From contig JAABRU010000024.1 in NCBI GenBank assembly GCA_011390755.1, forward strand, positions 1-53,673: 53,673 nucleotides of DNA, given 5' to 3'. Each line of letters opens with the position of its first letter. Within the stretch, counting starts at the first letter, position 1. The position numbers and the translations under genes are program-made. Below the pieces are notes generated by a model that saw nothing but the letters and a program-made list of their open reading frames with translations, was not told the origin of the DNA and did no database searches. Positions 33,995 to 42,097 of the stretch are shown here, in pieces. This DNA is from Desulfobacteraceae bacterium. GTDB taxonomy: Bacteria > Desulfobacterota > Desulfobacteria > Desulfobacterales > Desulfococcaceae.

Positions 33995-36922
33995 GTGATT
34001 AAAATTCAGATGGTTATTTGTGTTTTTTCCTTTGTCTTCTGCTGTATTACCGGAGTTCCGGGAACCGGTTCCCCGAATTCTGTTCCAAGAGAACTGCCTG
34101 ATCCGGTGGATAAGGGTTTTCATGCCATGAGCGACAGAGAGTCTGCTGAAATTGAAAAACGCCGGATACCGGATACGGAACACCGCTATTCCGGATCGGA
34201 TATGAAAAAAGTCCGGCTGACGGCTGCGGAACAGGCATGGCTCAGGGAGCATCCGAAAATCCGCATTCATGCTCCGGACGGATTCCCTCCGGATCTCTTC
34301 TGGAAAAACAGGCGGTTTATGGGAACCCTGAAGGAATATCTGGATATTATCAGCCGACGTACCGGCCTGCAGTTTGAATTTGTGAACATCCCCAATGGGG
34401 AAGTTGAAGAAAGAATGAGAAAACAGGAGATTGACGTACGTTACACCTTTGAAATTCCGGAACGCAGAAAAGAGATGTTTTTTACCGGGCCCTTTGCAAA
34501 AAACGGATGGGTGATCGTGAGTCGGAGTGATGCCCCCTTTGTCGGAAATATGAGCCGTCTGAAAGGGCGCAGCGTTGCAGTGGTAGAGGGAATGAGGATT
34601 TATAAGCGGATGCTCAGGGATTATCCGGATATCCGCTTTCTCACCCTCCCATCACCGCTGGAATGCCTGAAAGCGGTTTCCTCCGGCAGAGCCGATTTTT
34701 TTATTAATGGCGTGTCAAGCACCGCCTATCTGATCCGGGAGGAAAGACTGGCCTATCTCTCAGTCGGTCAGATGACCGAATACCCGCCGGACCCGCTGAT
34801 GTACGGTATCCGCAAAGACTGGCCCGAACTGCTCAGCATTATGAACAAAGGCATTGCCACCCTCAGCGAAGAGGACCGAAATGCCATCTTTGACCGATGG
34901 GTTCCGCTGCAAATCAGGCAGGGAGCAGACTGGTCTGAAATGCTGCACTGGGCATTGGGTCTCGGAAGTGTTTTTACTCTTCTTTTGGGAATAACCCTTT
35001 TCTGGAACCGGCGGTTGGCAAAAGAAATCAGAAACCGCAGGCGGACGGAAGAACAGCTTTCCAACGCCAATATTTTTCTGGACAAGATTATCAACACCAT
35101 GCCCAATCCCTTCTTTGTCAAAGATGAACAGCACAGGTGGATGATTCTCAACGATGCCTACTGTGATTTCATGGGATATACGCGGGAACAGCTGATTGGC
35201 AAATCGGATTACGATTTTTTCCCCAAAGAACAGGCCGATGTATTTTGGGAAAAAGACGATCTGGTTTTCAGAACCGGAACGGTACACACCAACGAAGAAT
35301 ATTTTACCGATGCAAAGGGAAATGTCTGCAGCATCCTGACACGGAAAACTGTCATGACAAATGCATGCGGTGAAAAGATTCTGCTTGGCATTATCACGGA
35401 AATTACGGACAGAAAAAAAGTGGAAAAAGAACTTCGGAAAGCCAAAGAAGCAGCCGAATCCGCCAACAGAGCCAAAAGTGCCTTTCTGGCTTCCATGAGT
35501 CATGAACTCCGCACCCCCCTCAACGGCATTCTGGGCTATACCCAGATTCTGAAAAGCGATCCGAAACTGACAGATCAGCAGCGGGAAGGTATTTATATCA
35601 TTGAACAAAGCGGAAACCACCTGCTCTCCCTTCTCAATGACATCCTGGATCTGGCCAAAATCGAATCCGGAAAAGTGGAATTATATGAAACAGATTTCCA
35701 TTTCCCGAATTTCATTCAGGACTTATGCAGCAGTATCCGTGTCCGGGCCGAAAAAAAAGGCATTGCCTTTCATCTCAAAACGGATTCCGAATCCGGAAAA
35801 AACAGCCTTCCCCAATACCTCCGCGCGGACGAAAGACGCCTGCGCCAGATCCTCATCAACCTCCTGGGTAACGCGATAAAATTTACTGAAAAAGGCTCCG
35901 TTACCTTACAAATACAAAATACAGGTAAAAACGCATCTCTCATGCCCCATCACTCATCACTCTGCCCCCTTCGCTTTTCCGTTGAAGACACGGGCATCGG
36001 CATTGCCCCGGAAGATATGCAGAAGATATTCTCCCCCTTTCAGCAGACCGGGGATCAGAAATACCGGATGGAGGGCACGGGACTGGGGCTTTCCATCACC
36101 CGGAACCTGGTGGAAATGATGGGCGGAAAACTGCAGGTGACAAGCCGGGCCGGTTTGGGCACTATTTTCTTTTTTGATCTGCTGCTTCCGGAAATCGTCA
36201 CGGAAAAAGCAAAACGGTCGGCAGCATCCCGGATTACGGGGATAAAAGGAAAAAAACCGAAAATCCTGATGGTGGATGATAATGCCTTTAACCGTTTTGT
36301 TTTCAAAGGATTGCTGATTCCTCTGGGCTTTGAATTTGCCGAAGCCCGGGATGGCCGGGAAGGATTGGAAGCAGCCAAAAACATGCTGCCCGATGTCATC
36401 ATTACCGATCTCATCATGCCGGAAATGGACGGGATTGAACTGATCCGGCAACTCCGGCAACAGGACGGAGTAAAGGACAGCATCATTTTTGCCACATCGG
36501 CCAGTGTTTTCCCCGAAGATCAGAAAAACTGCTTTGCCGCCGGAGCCAATGCATTTCTTCCCAAACCCATCGAATCGGATTATCTGCTGGAACAGGTGGA
36601 GCGTTTTCTCAGTGCGGAATGGATATATGCGGAAGCGGCAGGAAAAAAAGCTGAAACAGCAGAAGACCCTGTTCTTCCGTCTGCGGAAATCCTGGCGGAA
36701 CTGGAAAAATTTGCCAAAATCGGTGATATTGACGGATTACAGAACCGCCTTTCGGCACTGACCGGGGAGGATGAAAGATTCATCCCCCTGCGGAATCAGT
36801 TATGGCCCCTGTGTGAGGAGTTCCGTTATGACGAACTCTGGGCATTGCTGGAAAAATATTCGGAATCCCTTTCCGGAACCGGCAATCCGGAATTGCAGGG
36901 ATATTCCTTTAAACAGCCATGA
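33995..36922 (+). CDS. Hybrid sensor histidine kinase: SBP_bac_3, PAS, HisKA, HATPase, REC
   Basis: The protein has 975 residues. The start is GTG at 33995 with AGGGAGGG about nine bases upstream; an ATG at 34010 is possible. After a signal peptide comes a BvgS-type periplasmic solute-binding domain (about 73-305, starting RLTAAEQAWLREHP), a membrane helix (about 318-338), a PAS domain (about 350-475, DYDFFPKEQA), HisKA with H503 (MSHELRTPLNGILGY), HATPase (DERRLRQILINLLGNAIKF; DTGIGI; GTGLGL), and a receiver with D805 (ITDLIMPEMDG). About 85 further residues have no clear domain. It senses a periplasmic solute and passes phosphate by internal relay. An output protein is not encoded next to it. 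Confidence 0.92.
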   Translation: MIKIQMVICVFSFVFCCITGVPGTGSPNSVPRELPDPVDKGFHAMSDRESAEIEKRRIPDTEHRYSGSDMKKVRLTAAEQAWLREHPKIRIHAPDGFPPDLFWKNRRFMGTLKEYLDIISRRTGLQFEFVNIPNGEVEERMRKQEIDVRYTFEIPERRKEMFFTGPFAKNGWVIVSRSDAPFVGNMSRLKGRSVAVVEGMRIYKRMLRDYPDIRFLTLPSPLECLKAVSSGRADFFINGVSSTAYLIREERLAYLSVGQMTEYPPDPLMYGIRKDWPELLSIMNKGIATLSEEDRNAIFDRWVPLQIRQGADWSEMLHWALGLGSVFTLLLGITLFWNRRLAKEIRNRRRTEEQLSNANIFLDKIINTMPNPFFVKDEQHRWMILNDAYCDFMGYTREQLIGKSDYDFFPKEQADVFWEKDDLVFRTGTVHTNEEYFTDAKGNVCSILTRKTVMTNACGEKILLGIITEITDRKKVEKELRKAKEAAESANRAKSAFLASMSHELRTPLNGILGYTQILKSDPKLTDQQREGIYIIEQSGNHLLSLLNDILDLAKIESGKVELYETDFHFPNFIQDLCSSIRVRAEKKGIAFHLKTDSESGKNSLPQYLRADERRLRQILINLLGNAIKFTEKGSVTLQIQNTGKNASLMPHHSSLCPLRFSVEDTGIGIAPEDMQKIFSPFQQTGDQKYRMEGTGLGLSITRNLVEMMGGKLQVTSRAGLGTIFFFDLLLPEIVTEKAKRSAASRITGIKGKKPKILMVDDNAFNRFVFKGLLIPLGFEFAEARDGREGLEAAKNMLPDVIITDLIMPEMDGIELIRQLRQQDGVKDSIIFATSASVFPEDQKNCFAAGANAFLPKPIESDYLLEQVERFLSAEWIYAEAAGKKAETAEDPVLPSAEILAELEKFAKIGDIDGLQNRLSALTGEDERFIPLRNQLWPLCEEFRYDELWALLEKYSESLSGTGNPELQGYSFKQP

Positions 36923-37196
36923 GCTTCCGATCACAACGAAGCATGAAAGTTTCAACCCGTTCCCGGGCTCCGGCAGTGTGTGAGGCAGAGCCTCACCCAA
37001 TGCATTCCCGGGCGGAGCCCGGGAACGGGTCAGGCTGCACGGAGTGCGAAAATTTAGGCCGAAGCCGGTTTTTCGCAGACACTTTCATATAAACGGCCAT
37101 GAAAACTTGAAACTTACGGTGCGTTATGCTTCGCTAACGCTCCCTGCGATAAGGGAAATGAAATTTTTGAAATACAATATCAGCAAGGATGGGCAC
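36923..37196. other. Spacer made of one repeat inserted in another
   Basis: Family C material (CACAACGAAGCATGAAAG to 36949; CTGCACGGAGTGCGAAAAT from about 37035) is interrupted by a 76-bp element (36955-37030). A degenerate GTGCGTTA...TAACGC hairpin follows near 37122-37140. Confidence 0.6.
36955..37030. repeat. 76-bp element with perfect 18-bp terminal inverted repeats
   Basis: ACCCGTTCCCGGGCTCCG (36955-36972) and CGGAGCCCGGGAACGGGT (37013-37030) are exact inverted repeats around a small GTGAGGC/GCCTCAC hairpin. It splits a family C repeat whose intact form is at 12260-12300 on the opposite strand. Confidence 0.75.
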
Positions 37197-38327
37197 ATGA
37201 AAGAAAACATACTGATCGTGGACGATGAAAAAGATATTCTGACTACCCTGAACCTGCTTCTGGAAATGGAAGGGTATTCCGTAACCTGTGCTTTGAACGG
37301 GGAAGAAGCAATGGTGCGGTTCCGGGAAAAAACCTTTGACCTGATACTGACTGATATCCGGATGCCGGTGATGGACGGTCTGGAGCTTCTGCGGAAGGTC
37401 AAAGAAGCCGATAAGGAGACGGAAGTCATCGTTCTGACCGGCCATGGCACACTGGAAAATGCCATCGGGGCACTGAAAGACGGCGGGGCCTTTGATTTTC
37501 TTCAGAAACCCCTGAATGATATTGACCATCTGCTCATTTCCGTATCCCATGCACTGGAGCGGCGGCGGCTCCGTCAGCAGGTGCTTCACAGTCAGAAAAC
37601 AGAGGCCATTGCAACCGTGGCCGCGGGTATAGCCCATGAATTCAATAATACCCTGTCCGGGGTAATGGGATATGTTGATCTGCTGGAACTTCATCTTGCG
37701 GGGAATGCAAAGCCGAAGGAATATACAAAAAAAATCAAGCCCATATGCCTGCGGATGTCTGATCTGTCCCGGCAGCTTCTCACTTATGCCAAAGGCGGGC
37801 AGTATTATCCCTTTCCTTTATCTTTCCGCAGTCTGCTGGAAAAAGAACTGCCCAAAATTCAATCCGCTGTACCGCCTGATATAGAGATTGAAAAATACTG
37901 CTTATATGATACAGATACTGTCAAAGCGGATCCCCTGCAGATTCAGATTGTGCTGAAAGAACTTATCCGGAATGCAGCGGAGGCAATGGAAGGAAAAAAA
38001 GGGCGTATCCGGGTGGTGCTGGAAGAATGCGTCAGCGGGAATATTTCTTCTGTATTAGCGAAACCGGCAGGGAGAAAATATCTCTGTCTGACAGTTGCGG
38101 ACGACGGAAAAGGGATGGATGAAAAAACAAAAAGCAGGATATTTGACCCCTTTTTTTCCACAAAATTTGCAGGACGGGGGATGGGAATGGCCACGGTTTA
38201 CGGTATCATTCAGAAGCATGACGGGGATATTCTGGTGGAATCGGAACCGGGAAGAGGAACAAAAATAAAGATTTATTTACCGCTTTTCACAGAACAGTGC
38301 TTTGTCATGGCTAAAATTCAGGATTGA
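37197..38327 (+). CDS. Receiver-histidine kinase protein (REC-HisKA-HATPase)
   Basis: The protein has 376 residues. The start at 37197 (MKENILIVDDEKD) has AAGGA seven bases upstream; longer in-frame starts lie inside repeats. An N-terminal receiver has D53 (LTDIRMPVMDG) and a KP lysine. A short coiled coil leads to HisKA with H147 (IAHEFNNTLSGVMGY) and a HATPase domain (ELIRNAAEAM; DDGKGMDE; RGMGMATVYGI; GRGTKIKIYLPL). There is no membrane segment, so it is cytoplasmic and probably takes phosphate or a signal from another kinase. It lies between the two large hybrid kinases; repeats separate it from both, so it is likely transcribed alone. Confidence 0.9.
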   Translation: MKENILIVDDEKDILTTLNLLLEMEGYSVTCALNGEEAMVRFREKTFDLILTDIRMPVMDGLELLRKVKEADKETEVIVLTGHGTLENAIGALKDGGAFDFLQKPLNDIDHLLISVSHALERRRLRQQVLHSQKTEAIATVAAGIAHEFNNTLSGVMGYVDLLELHLAGNAKPKEYTKKIKPICLRMSDLSRQLLTYAKGGQYYPFPLSFRSLLEKELPKIQSAVPPDIEIEKYCLYDTDTVKADPLQIQIVLKELIRNAAEAMEGKKGRIRVVLEECVSGNISSVLAKPAGRKYLCLTVADDGKGMDEKTKSRIFDPFFSTKFAGRGMGMATVYGIIQKHDGDILVESEPGRGTKIKIYLPLFTEQCFVMAKIQD

Positions 38328-38435
38328 ACATGAAGAAACCCGGAGCGCGGGCGGAAAATAATTTTGCACTCCTTTCCCAAAGACTATTGCTTTGTCAAAT
38401 CTGAAAATCAGGATCTGCCTGATTTCATTCGGGGG

Positions 38436-38461
38436 CAGAGACAGGGCATGCCCTGTCTCTG
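38436..38461. repeat. Perfect 26-bp palindrome
   Basis: CAGAGACAGGGCA at 38436-38448 is followed without a loop by its exact complement TGCCCTGTCTCTG. A 22-base relative lies at 32034-32055. Confidence 0.75.
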
Positions 38462-38528
38462 TGTTCCTGCAATAAAATGACAACCCTGAAATTAAGCAAT
38501 GACAAAGCACTATGTTACATTACACATT

Positions 38529-38668
38529 CAGTAGATCGAAAAGTTTTCCCCGGATACGGTTTTACGGCTGTCCGGAGTGCAAAAATTGTATTTTTGCACG
38601 GTCGCAGCTTCCGGAGAAGTGCAAAAATACAATTTTTGCACTTCTCCGGAAACTTTTCGATCTACTGA
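38529..38668. repeat. Dispersed inverted repeat, family A copy 4
   Basis: Arms CAGTAGATCGAAAAGTTTT and AAACTTTTCGATCTACTG, inner GAGTGCAAAAATTGTATTTT and GTGCAAAAATACAATTTTTG. It is nearly identical to copy 1 at 12073-12216, including the CCCGGATACGGTTTTACG segment. Confidence 0.75.
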
Positions 38669-38742
38669 CATTTATCATTTACTGTCCGACTGCCTAAGAA
38701 TCTGCAAATCGAAATACAGACGCAGGCCCCATGGGAGAAAAA

Positions 38743-40806
38743 ATGAATGAAATGCTGTCCGGGAAATCCGGCGGAGATATTTTTATTGTGGATGATGAAG
38801 TGATCAATATCCGTGTGCTTACTGCAATGCTGAAGAAGCAGGGTTATGATGTCCGGGCTGCCCGTTCCGGAGAGACGGCCCTGATCATGATCCGCAACCG
38901 GTGCCCGGACCTGCTCCTTCTGGATATCCGGATGCCGGAACCGGACGGGTACGAGGTATGCAGGCAGTTAAAAGAAGACAGGGAATGCCGGGATATTCCG
39001 GTAATCTTTATCAGTGCCCTGGATCATATATTGGATAAAGTCAGGGCCTTTGAAGTCGGAGGCGTGGATTATCTTACCAAACCTTTTCAGGAGGAAGAGG
39101 TAATCAAACGCGTGGAAACCCATCTGACCCTTTGCAGTATGCAGAAAAATCTCCAGAAAATGGTAAAGGAACGGACAGCGGAACTGTTCCGCACCAACGA
39201 GAATCTCAAAAAGGAACTTGTCCGAAGACAGAAAGCCGAAGCCCGGCTGCAAAGACTTTCCGTTGCCATTGAGCACGCGGCAGAGGATATCGTCATCACA
39301 GACAGAAAGGGACTGATTGAATATGTGAATCCTGCGTTTACCCGGATTACCGCTTATTCCCCGGAAGAGGTGATGGGAACAAATCCCCGGATACTGAAAA
39401 GCGGCAGACATCCCGATGCCTTTTACCGGGACCTGTGGGAAACCCTTCTGGCCGGTAAGGTGTGGAGCGGCCGACTGACCAACCGCAGAAAAGACGGAAA
39501 CCTCATTGAGCAGGAAGCCAATATTGCCCCTATACGGGATGATGCGGGGAATATCAGCGGATTTGTATCGGTAAAGCGGGATGTGACAGAAAACGAGAAA
39601 CTCAAGGCCCAGCTTCTCCACGCGCAGAAAATGGAGGCCGTCGGAACCCTGGCAGGAGGCATTTCCCATGATTTCAACAATATTCTCGGAGGAATCATCG
39701 GATATACGGAACTGACAATGGAACATGCGGATAAGTATCCGGAAGTACCTGAGAAAATAAAAAAATATCTCTCAAGAATCCTGGAATCCGCAAACAGGGC
39801 CACGGATCTGGTGCAGCAGATTCTCCGTTTCAGTCGGCAGCAGCAGGCGGACCGGGGGGTATTTGAAATCAGCCCCCTGCTGAAAGAGGTTCTCCGTCTT
39901 CTGGGTTCCACCCTGCCCAAAAACATAAGGATTGTAAAGCGGATTGCGGCAAACCGGGATTCAGTGACAGGAGATCCCGGGCATATCCACCAGGTGCTCA
40001 TGAATATCTGCACCAATGCCTATCATGCCATGCGGGAAAGCGGCGGTACTCTGACCCTTGAGCTTGAAAATACGGAAATAAGGGAAAGGAAGCGGTTTCT
40101 CGGTATGGAAATACCGGTCGGAGATTACCTGCGGCTCAGTGTCAGCGATACCGGCTCCGGCATTCCCCCGGAAATCCTGGATCGCATTTTTGATCCCTAT
40201 TTTACCACCAAAAAGGTGGGAGAGGGAACAGGTCTGGGCCTCTCGGTTTCCGCAGGCATAGTGCAGAATCATCACGGGCTGATCGAAGCCGAAAGCAGTC
40301 CCGGTCAGGGGACGGTATTCCGGGTATATCTGCCCCTGGCCCCTGCCGCCCCGGATATGATTTCCCCGGAAAAGGAGAAAATTCCACGGGGCAGGGGCCA
40401 AAAAATTCTTTTTGCGGACGACGAACACTTTTTTCTCGAAGCCATTGCGGAACAACTCAGGAATCTGGATTATGAGGTCACAGCCCTGACAGAAAGCCGC
40501 AGGGCACTGAAACTTATCAGCTCGGATCCCGGCGGGTTTGATCTGGTTCTCACAGACCAGACCATGCCGGATATGACAGGAATTCAGCTGGCAGGGGAAA
40601 TCCGGAAACTCAACCCGGATATCCCCATTATCCTCTGTACCGGCTTCAGCGAAACCGTGACAGAGCAGACAGCCGCGGAGTACGGCATCTCAAAATTTCT
40701 CATGAAACCGGTTCACCGGGAGGAGCTGGCCAAAGCGGTTTATGAACTCCTGAGAGGCTCGCCTGTATCAAAACCTGAAATTCGGACCTTTAAGGAACCC
40801 GGATAA
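38743..40806 (+). CDS. Hybrid kinase: REC-PAS-HisKA-HATPase-REC
   Basis: The protein has 687 residues from ATG 38743, chosen because GGGAG lies five bases upstream; ATG 38731 is also in frame. Order: receiver (D61, LLDIRMPEPDG), coiled coil (about 130-175), PAS with PAC (ITAYSPEEVMGTNPR; FVSVKRDVTENEKL), HisKA with H309 (ISHDFNNILGGIIGY), HATPase (INICTNAYHAM; DTGSGIPPE; GTGLGLSVSAGI) and a second receiver (D605, LTDQTMPDMTG). There is no membrane segment. Both receivers keep their acidic pocket. It is probably a cytoplasmic phosphorelay hub. A family A repeat separates it from the kinase upstream, and a long repeat spacer follows it. Confidence 0.92.
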   Translation: MNEMLSGKSGGDIFIVDDEVINIRVLTAMLKKQGYDVRAARSGETALIMIRNRCPDLLLLDIRMPEPDGYEVCRQLKEDRECRDIPVIFISALDHILDKVRAFEVGGVDYLTKPFQEEEVIKRVETHLTLCSMQKNLQKMVKERTAELFRTNENLKKELVRRQKAEARLQRLSVAIEHAAEDIVITDRKGLIEYVNPAFTRITAYSPEEVMGTNPRILKSGRHPDAFYRDLWETLLAGKVWSGRLTNRRKDGNLIEQEANIAPIRDDAGNISGFVSVKRDVTENEKLKAQLLHAQKMEAVGTLAGGISHDFNNILGGIIGYTELTMEHADKYPEVPEKIKKYLSRILESANRATDLVQQILRFSRQQQADRGVFEISPLLKEVLRLLGSTLPKNIRIVKRIAANRDSVTGDPGHIHQVLMNICTNAYHAMRESGGTLTLELENTEIRERKRFLGMEIPVGDYLRLSVSDTGSGIPPEILDRIFDPYFTTKKVGEGTGLGLSVSAGIVQNHHGLIEAESSPGQGTVFRVYLPLAPAAPDMISPEKEKIPRGRGQKILFADDEHFFLEAIAEQLRNLDYEVTALTESRRALKLISSDPGGFDLVLTDQTMPDMTGIQLAGEIRKLNPDIPIILCTGFSETVTEQTAAEYGISKFLMKPVHREELAKAVYELLRGSPVSKPEIRTFKEPG

Positions 40807-40910
40807 AGATAATTCCCCCGGTTCATCCCGCCAGCAGAGAATAAACAAAACCCGGGCATATTTCTGCCGAACAGTTTCAGATGGTTTATTTTTTGCCGAG
40901 TACCTATAGT

Positions 40911-41192
40911 CAGTAGATCGAAAAGTTTCCGGAGGAGTGCAAAAACTGTATTTCTGCATGGGGTAAGGTGATTTCCTGAAAAAAATGTACCGAAGGAGTG
41001 CCAAACTGAAAGTTTGGCAGTGTCTGACAGACGGCAGTCCGGTTACAGGCTTTCCGTTTGTGGCTCCGGCAGAAGCGGTACATTCATATTTGGAAATCGC
41101 CTAACCGGGCTCTGCTACGGTGCAAAAATACAATTTTTGCACTCCGGGACAGTTGCAAAACCGTATCCGGAGGAAATTTTTCGATCTACTGA
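40911..41192. repeat. Family A copy 5, interrupted
   Basis: The left arm CAGTAGATCGAAAAGTTTCC and right arm GGAAATTTTTCGATCTACTG are family A ends, but they are 282 bp apart instead of about 145 because another element sits between them. Confidence 0.75.
40984..41084. repeat. 101-bp element nested inside family A copy 5
   Basis: Terminal inverted repeats AATGTACCG (40984-40992) and CGGTACATT (41076-41084), with an inner GGAGTGCCAAACTGAAAGTT start shared with the element at 26479-26611. Confidence 0.65.
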
Positions 41193-41412
41193 TAATATTT
41201 AAATTTTTGGACAAGCCCAAAACTATTTTCTTAAAGTCTGTAACAGCACCATCAAAAATCGGATTCAATAAATTCAGATTGCCGGAATGCAAAGAGCAAA
41301 ATATGGATACAGACTCTTTGTTTTTTCACAAATCCGTGTTATAGAAAAATACACTGCTGTCTTTTCCCTTCTTTCCATTCAAAGATTCACCTTATATTCG
41401 GGAGGAAATCCG

Positions 41413-42015
41413 ATGCTCGACTTTTTTCATGCGGCTGTTTCGCCTTTTACCCTGCCTTTTACATTACTGCTTGTTCTCATGCTTTTGTACTGGCTGCTTG
41501 TGATCCTGGGTCTTGCAGATGCGGACGGGCTGCCGGATTTTGATATGGACGAAGGCAGCTTTTTTTCGTCCCTCACGGCAATGCTCAATATCGGGGAAGT
41601 CCCCTTTATGATGGTCATCAGTTTTCTGCTGCTGAGCTGCTGGTGCTTTTCCATGCTCAGCAGTCATTATCTGAATCCCGCGCAGTCTTTTTTGCTGGGA
41701 ACCGGGCTTTTTTTCATCAATATCCTGCTGGGATTTTTTGCAACAGTATGGATGAGCCGTCTGCTGCTGAAAATTTTCGGACCTATGGCAAGTGAAGACA
41801 AAGAAGATCAGCAGATTCTCTACCGTCCGGCCCTTGTTATCACCAGTGAGGTAAACCATCAATTCGGTCAGGTGCAGATCAGAAGCAAAGGAGCCCCCAT
41901 CACCGTCAATGCCCGGACAATGGAAGAGAGGCGTTTTCTGAAAGGTGAAAAAGTTCTGATTTTTGACGAAGACAAAGAAAAAGGCATTTATTTTGTGGAT
42001 AAATATGAAGAATAA
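41413..42015 (+). CDS. YqiJ-like membrane protein (NfeD/OB-fold partner of flotillin)
   Basis: The protein has 200 residues. The start at 41413 (MLDFFHAAVSPFTLPF) has GGGAGG seven bases upstream; a longer frame from 41287 lies in repeat-derived sequence. Three hydrophobic segments (about 14-35, 62-85, 92-118) precede a C-terminal OB-like beta domain (RPALVITSEVNHQFGQVQIR to KGIYFVDKYEE). This layout, and a flotillin gene 82 bases downstream, match the YqiJ/YqiK pair of proteobacteria, which forms membrane microdomains and affects membrane fluidity. The molecular role of YqiJ is not well defined. Confidence 0.82.
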   Translation: MLDFFHAAVSPFTLPFTLLLVLMLLYWLLVILGLADADGLPDFDMDEGSFFSSLTAMLNIGEVPFMMVISFLLLSCWCFSMLSSHYLNPAQSFLLGTGLFFINILLGFFATVWMSRLLLKIFGPMASEDKEDQQILYRPALVITSEVNHQFGQVQIRSKGAPITVNARTMEERRFLKGEKVLIFDEDKEKGIYFVDKYEE

Positions 42016-42097
42016 ATTTTTTTCAGTAAGCGGAAAAATCCGCGAAGAAAAGTGAATTCATCATTTATCATTCATCATTTCATAAAGGGAGGGTATC

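Larger units (their letters stand above)
38328..38742. other. Gene-free spacer: degraded repeat, palindrome and family A copy
   Basis: The spacer holds a degraded relative of the 9671-9844 element (38335-38520), inside it the 26-bp palindrome at 38436-38461, then family A copy 4 at 38529-38668. No gene is supported. Confidence 0.6.
40807..41412. other. Gene-free spacer holding a nested repeat
   Basis: The main content is family A copy 5 (40911-41192) carrying an inserted element (40984-41084). After 41200 the sequence is AT-rich and leads to the GGGAGG ribosome site of the next gene. The short ORFs here arise from repeat arms. Confidence 0.6.
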
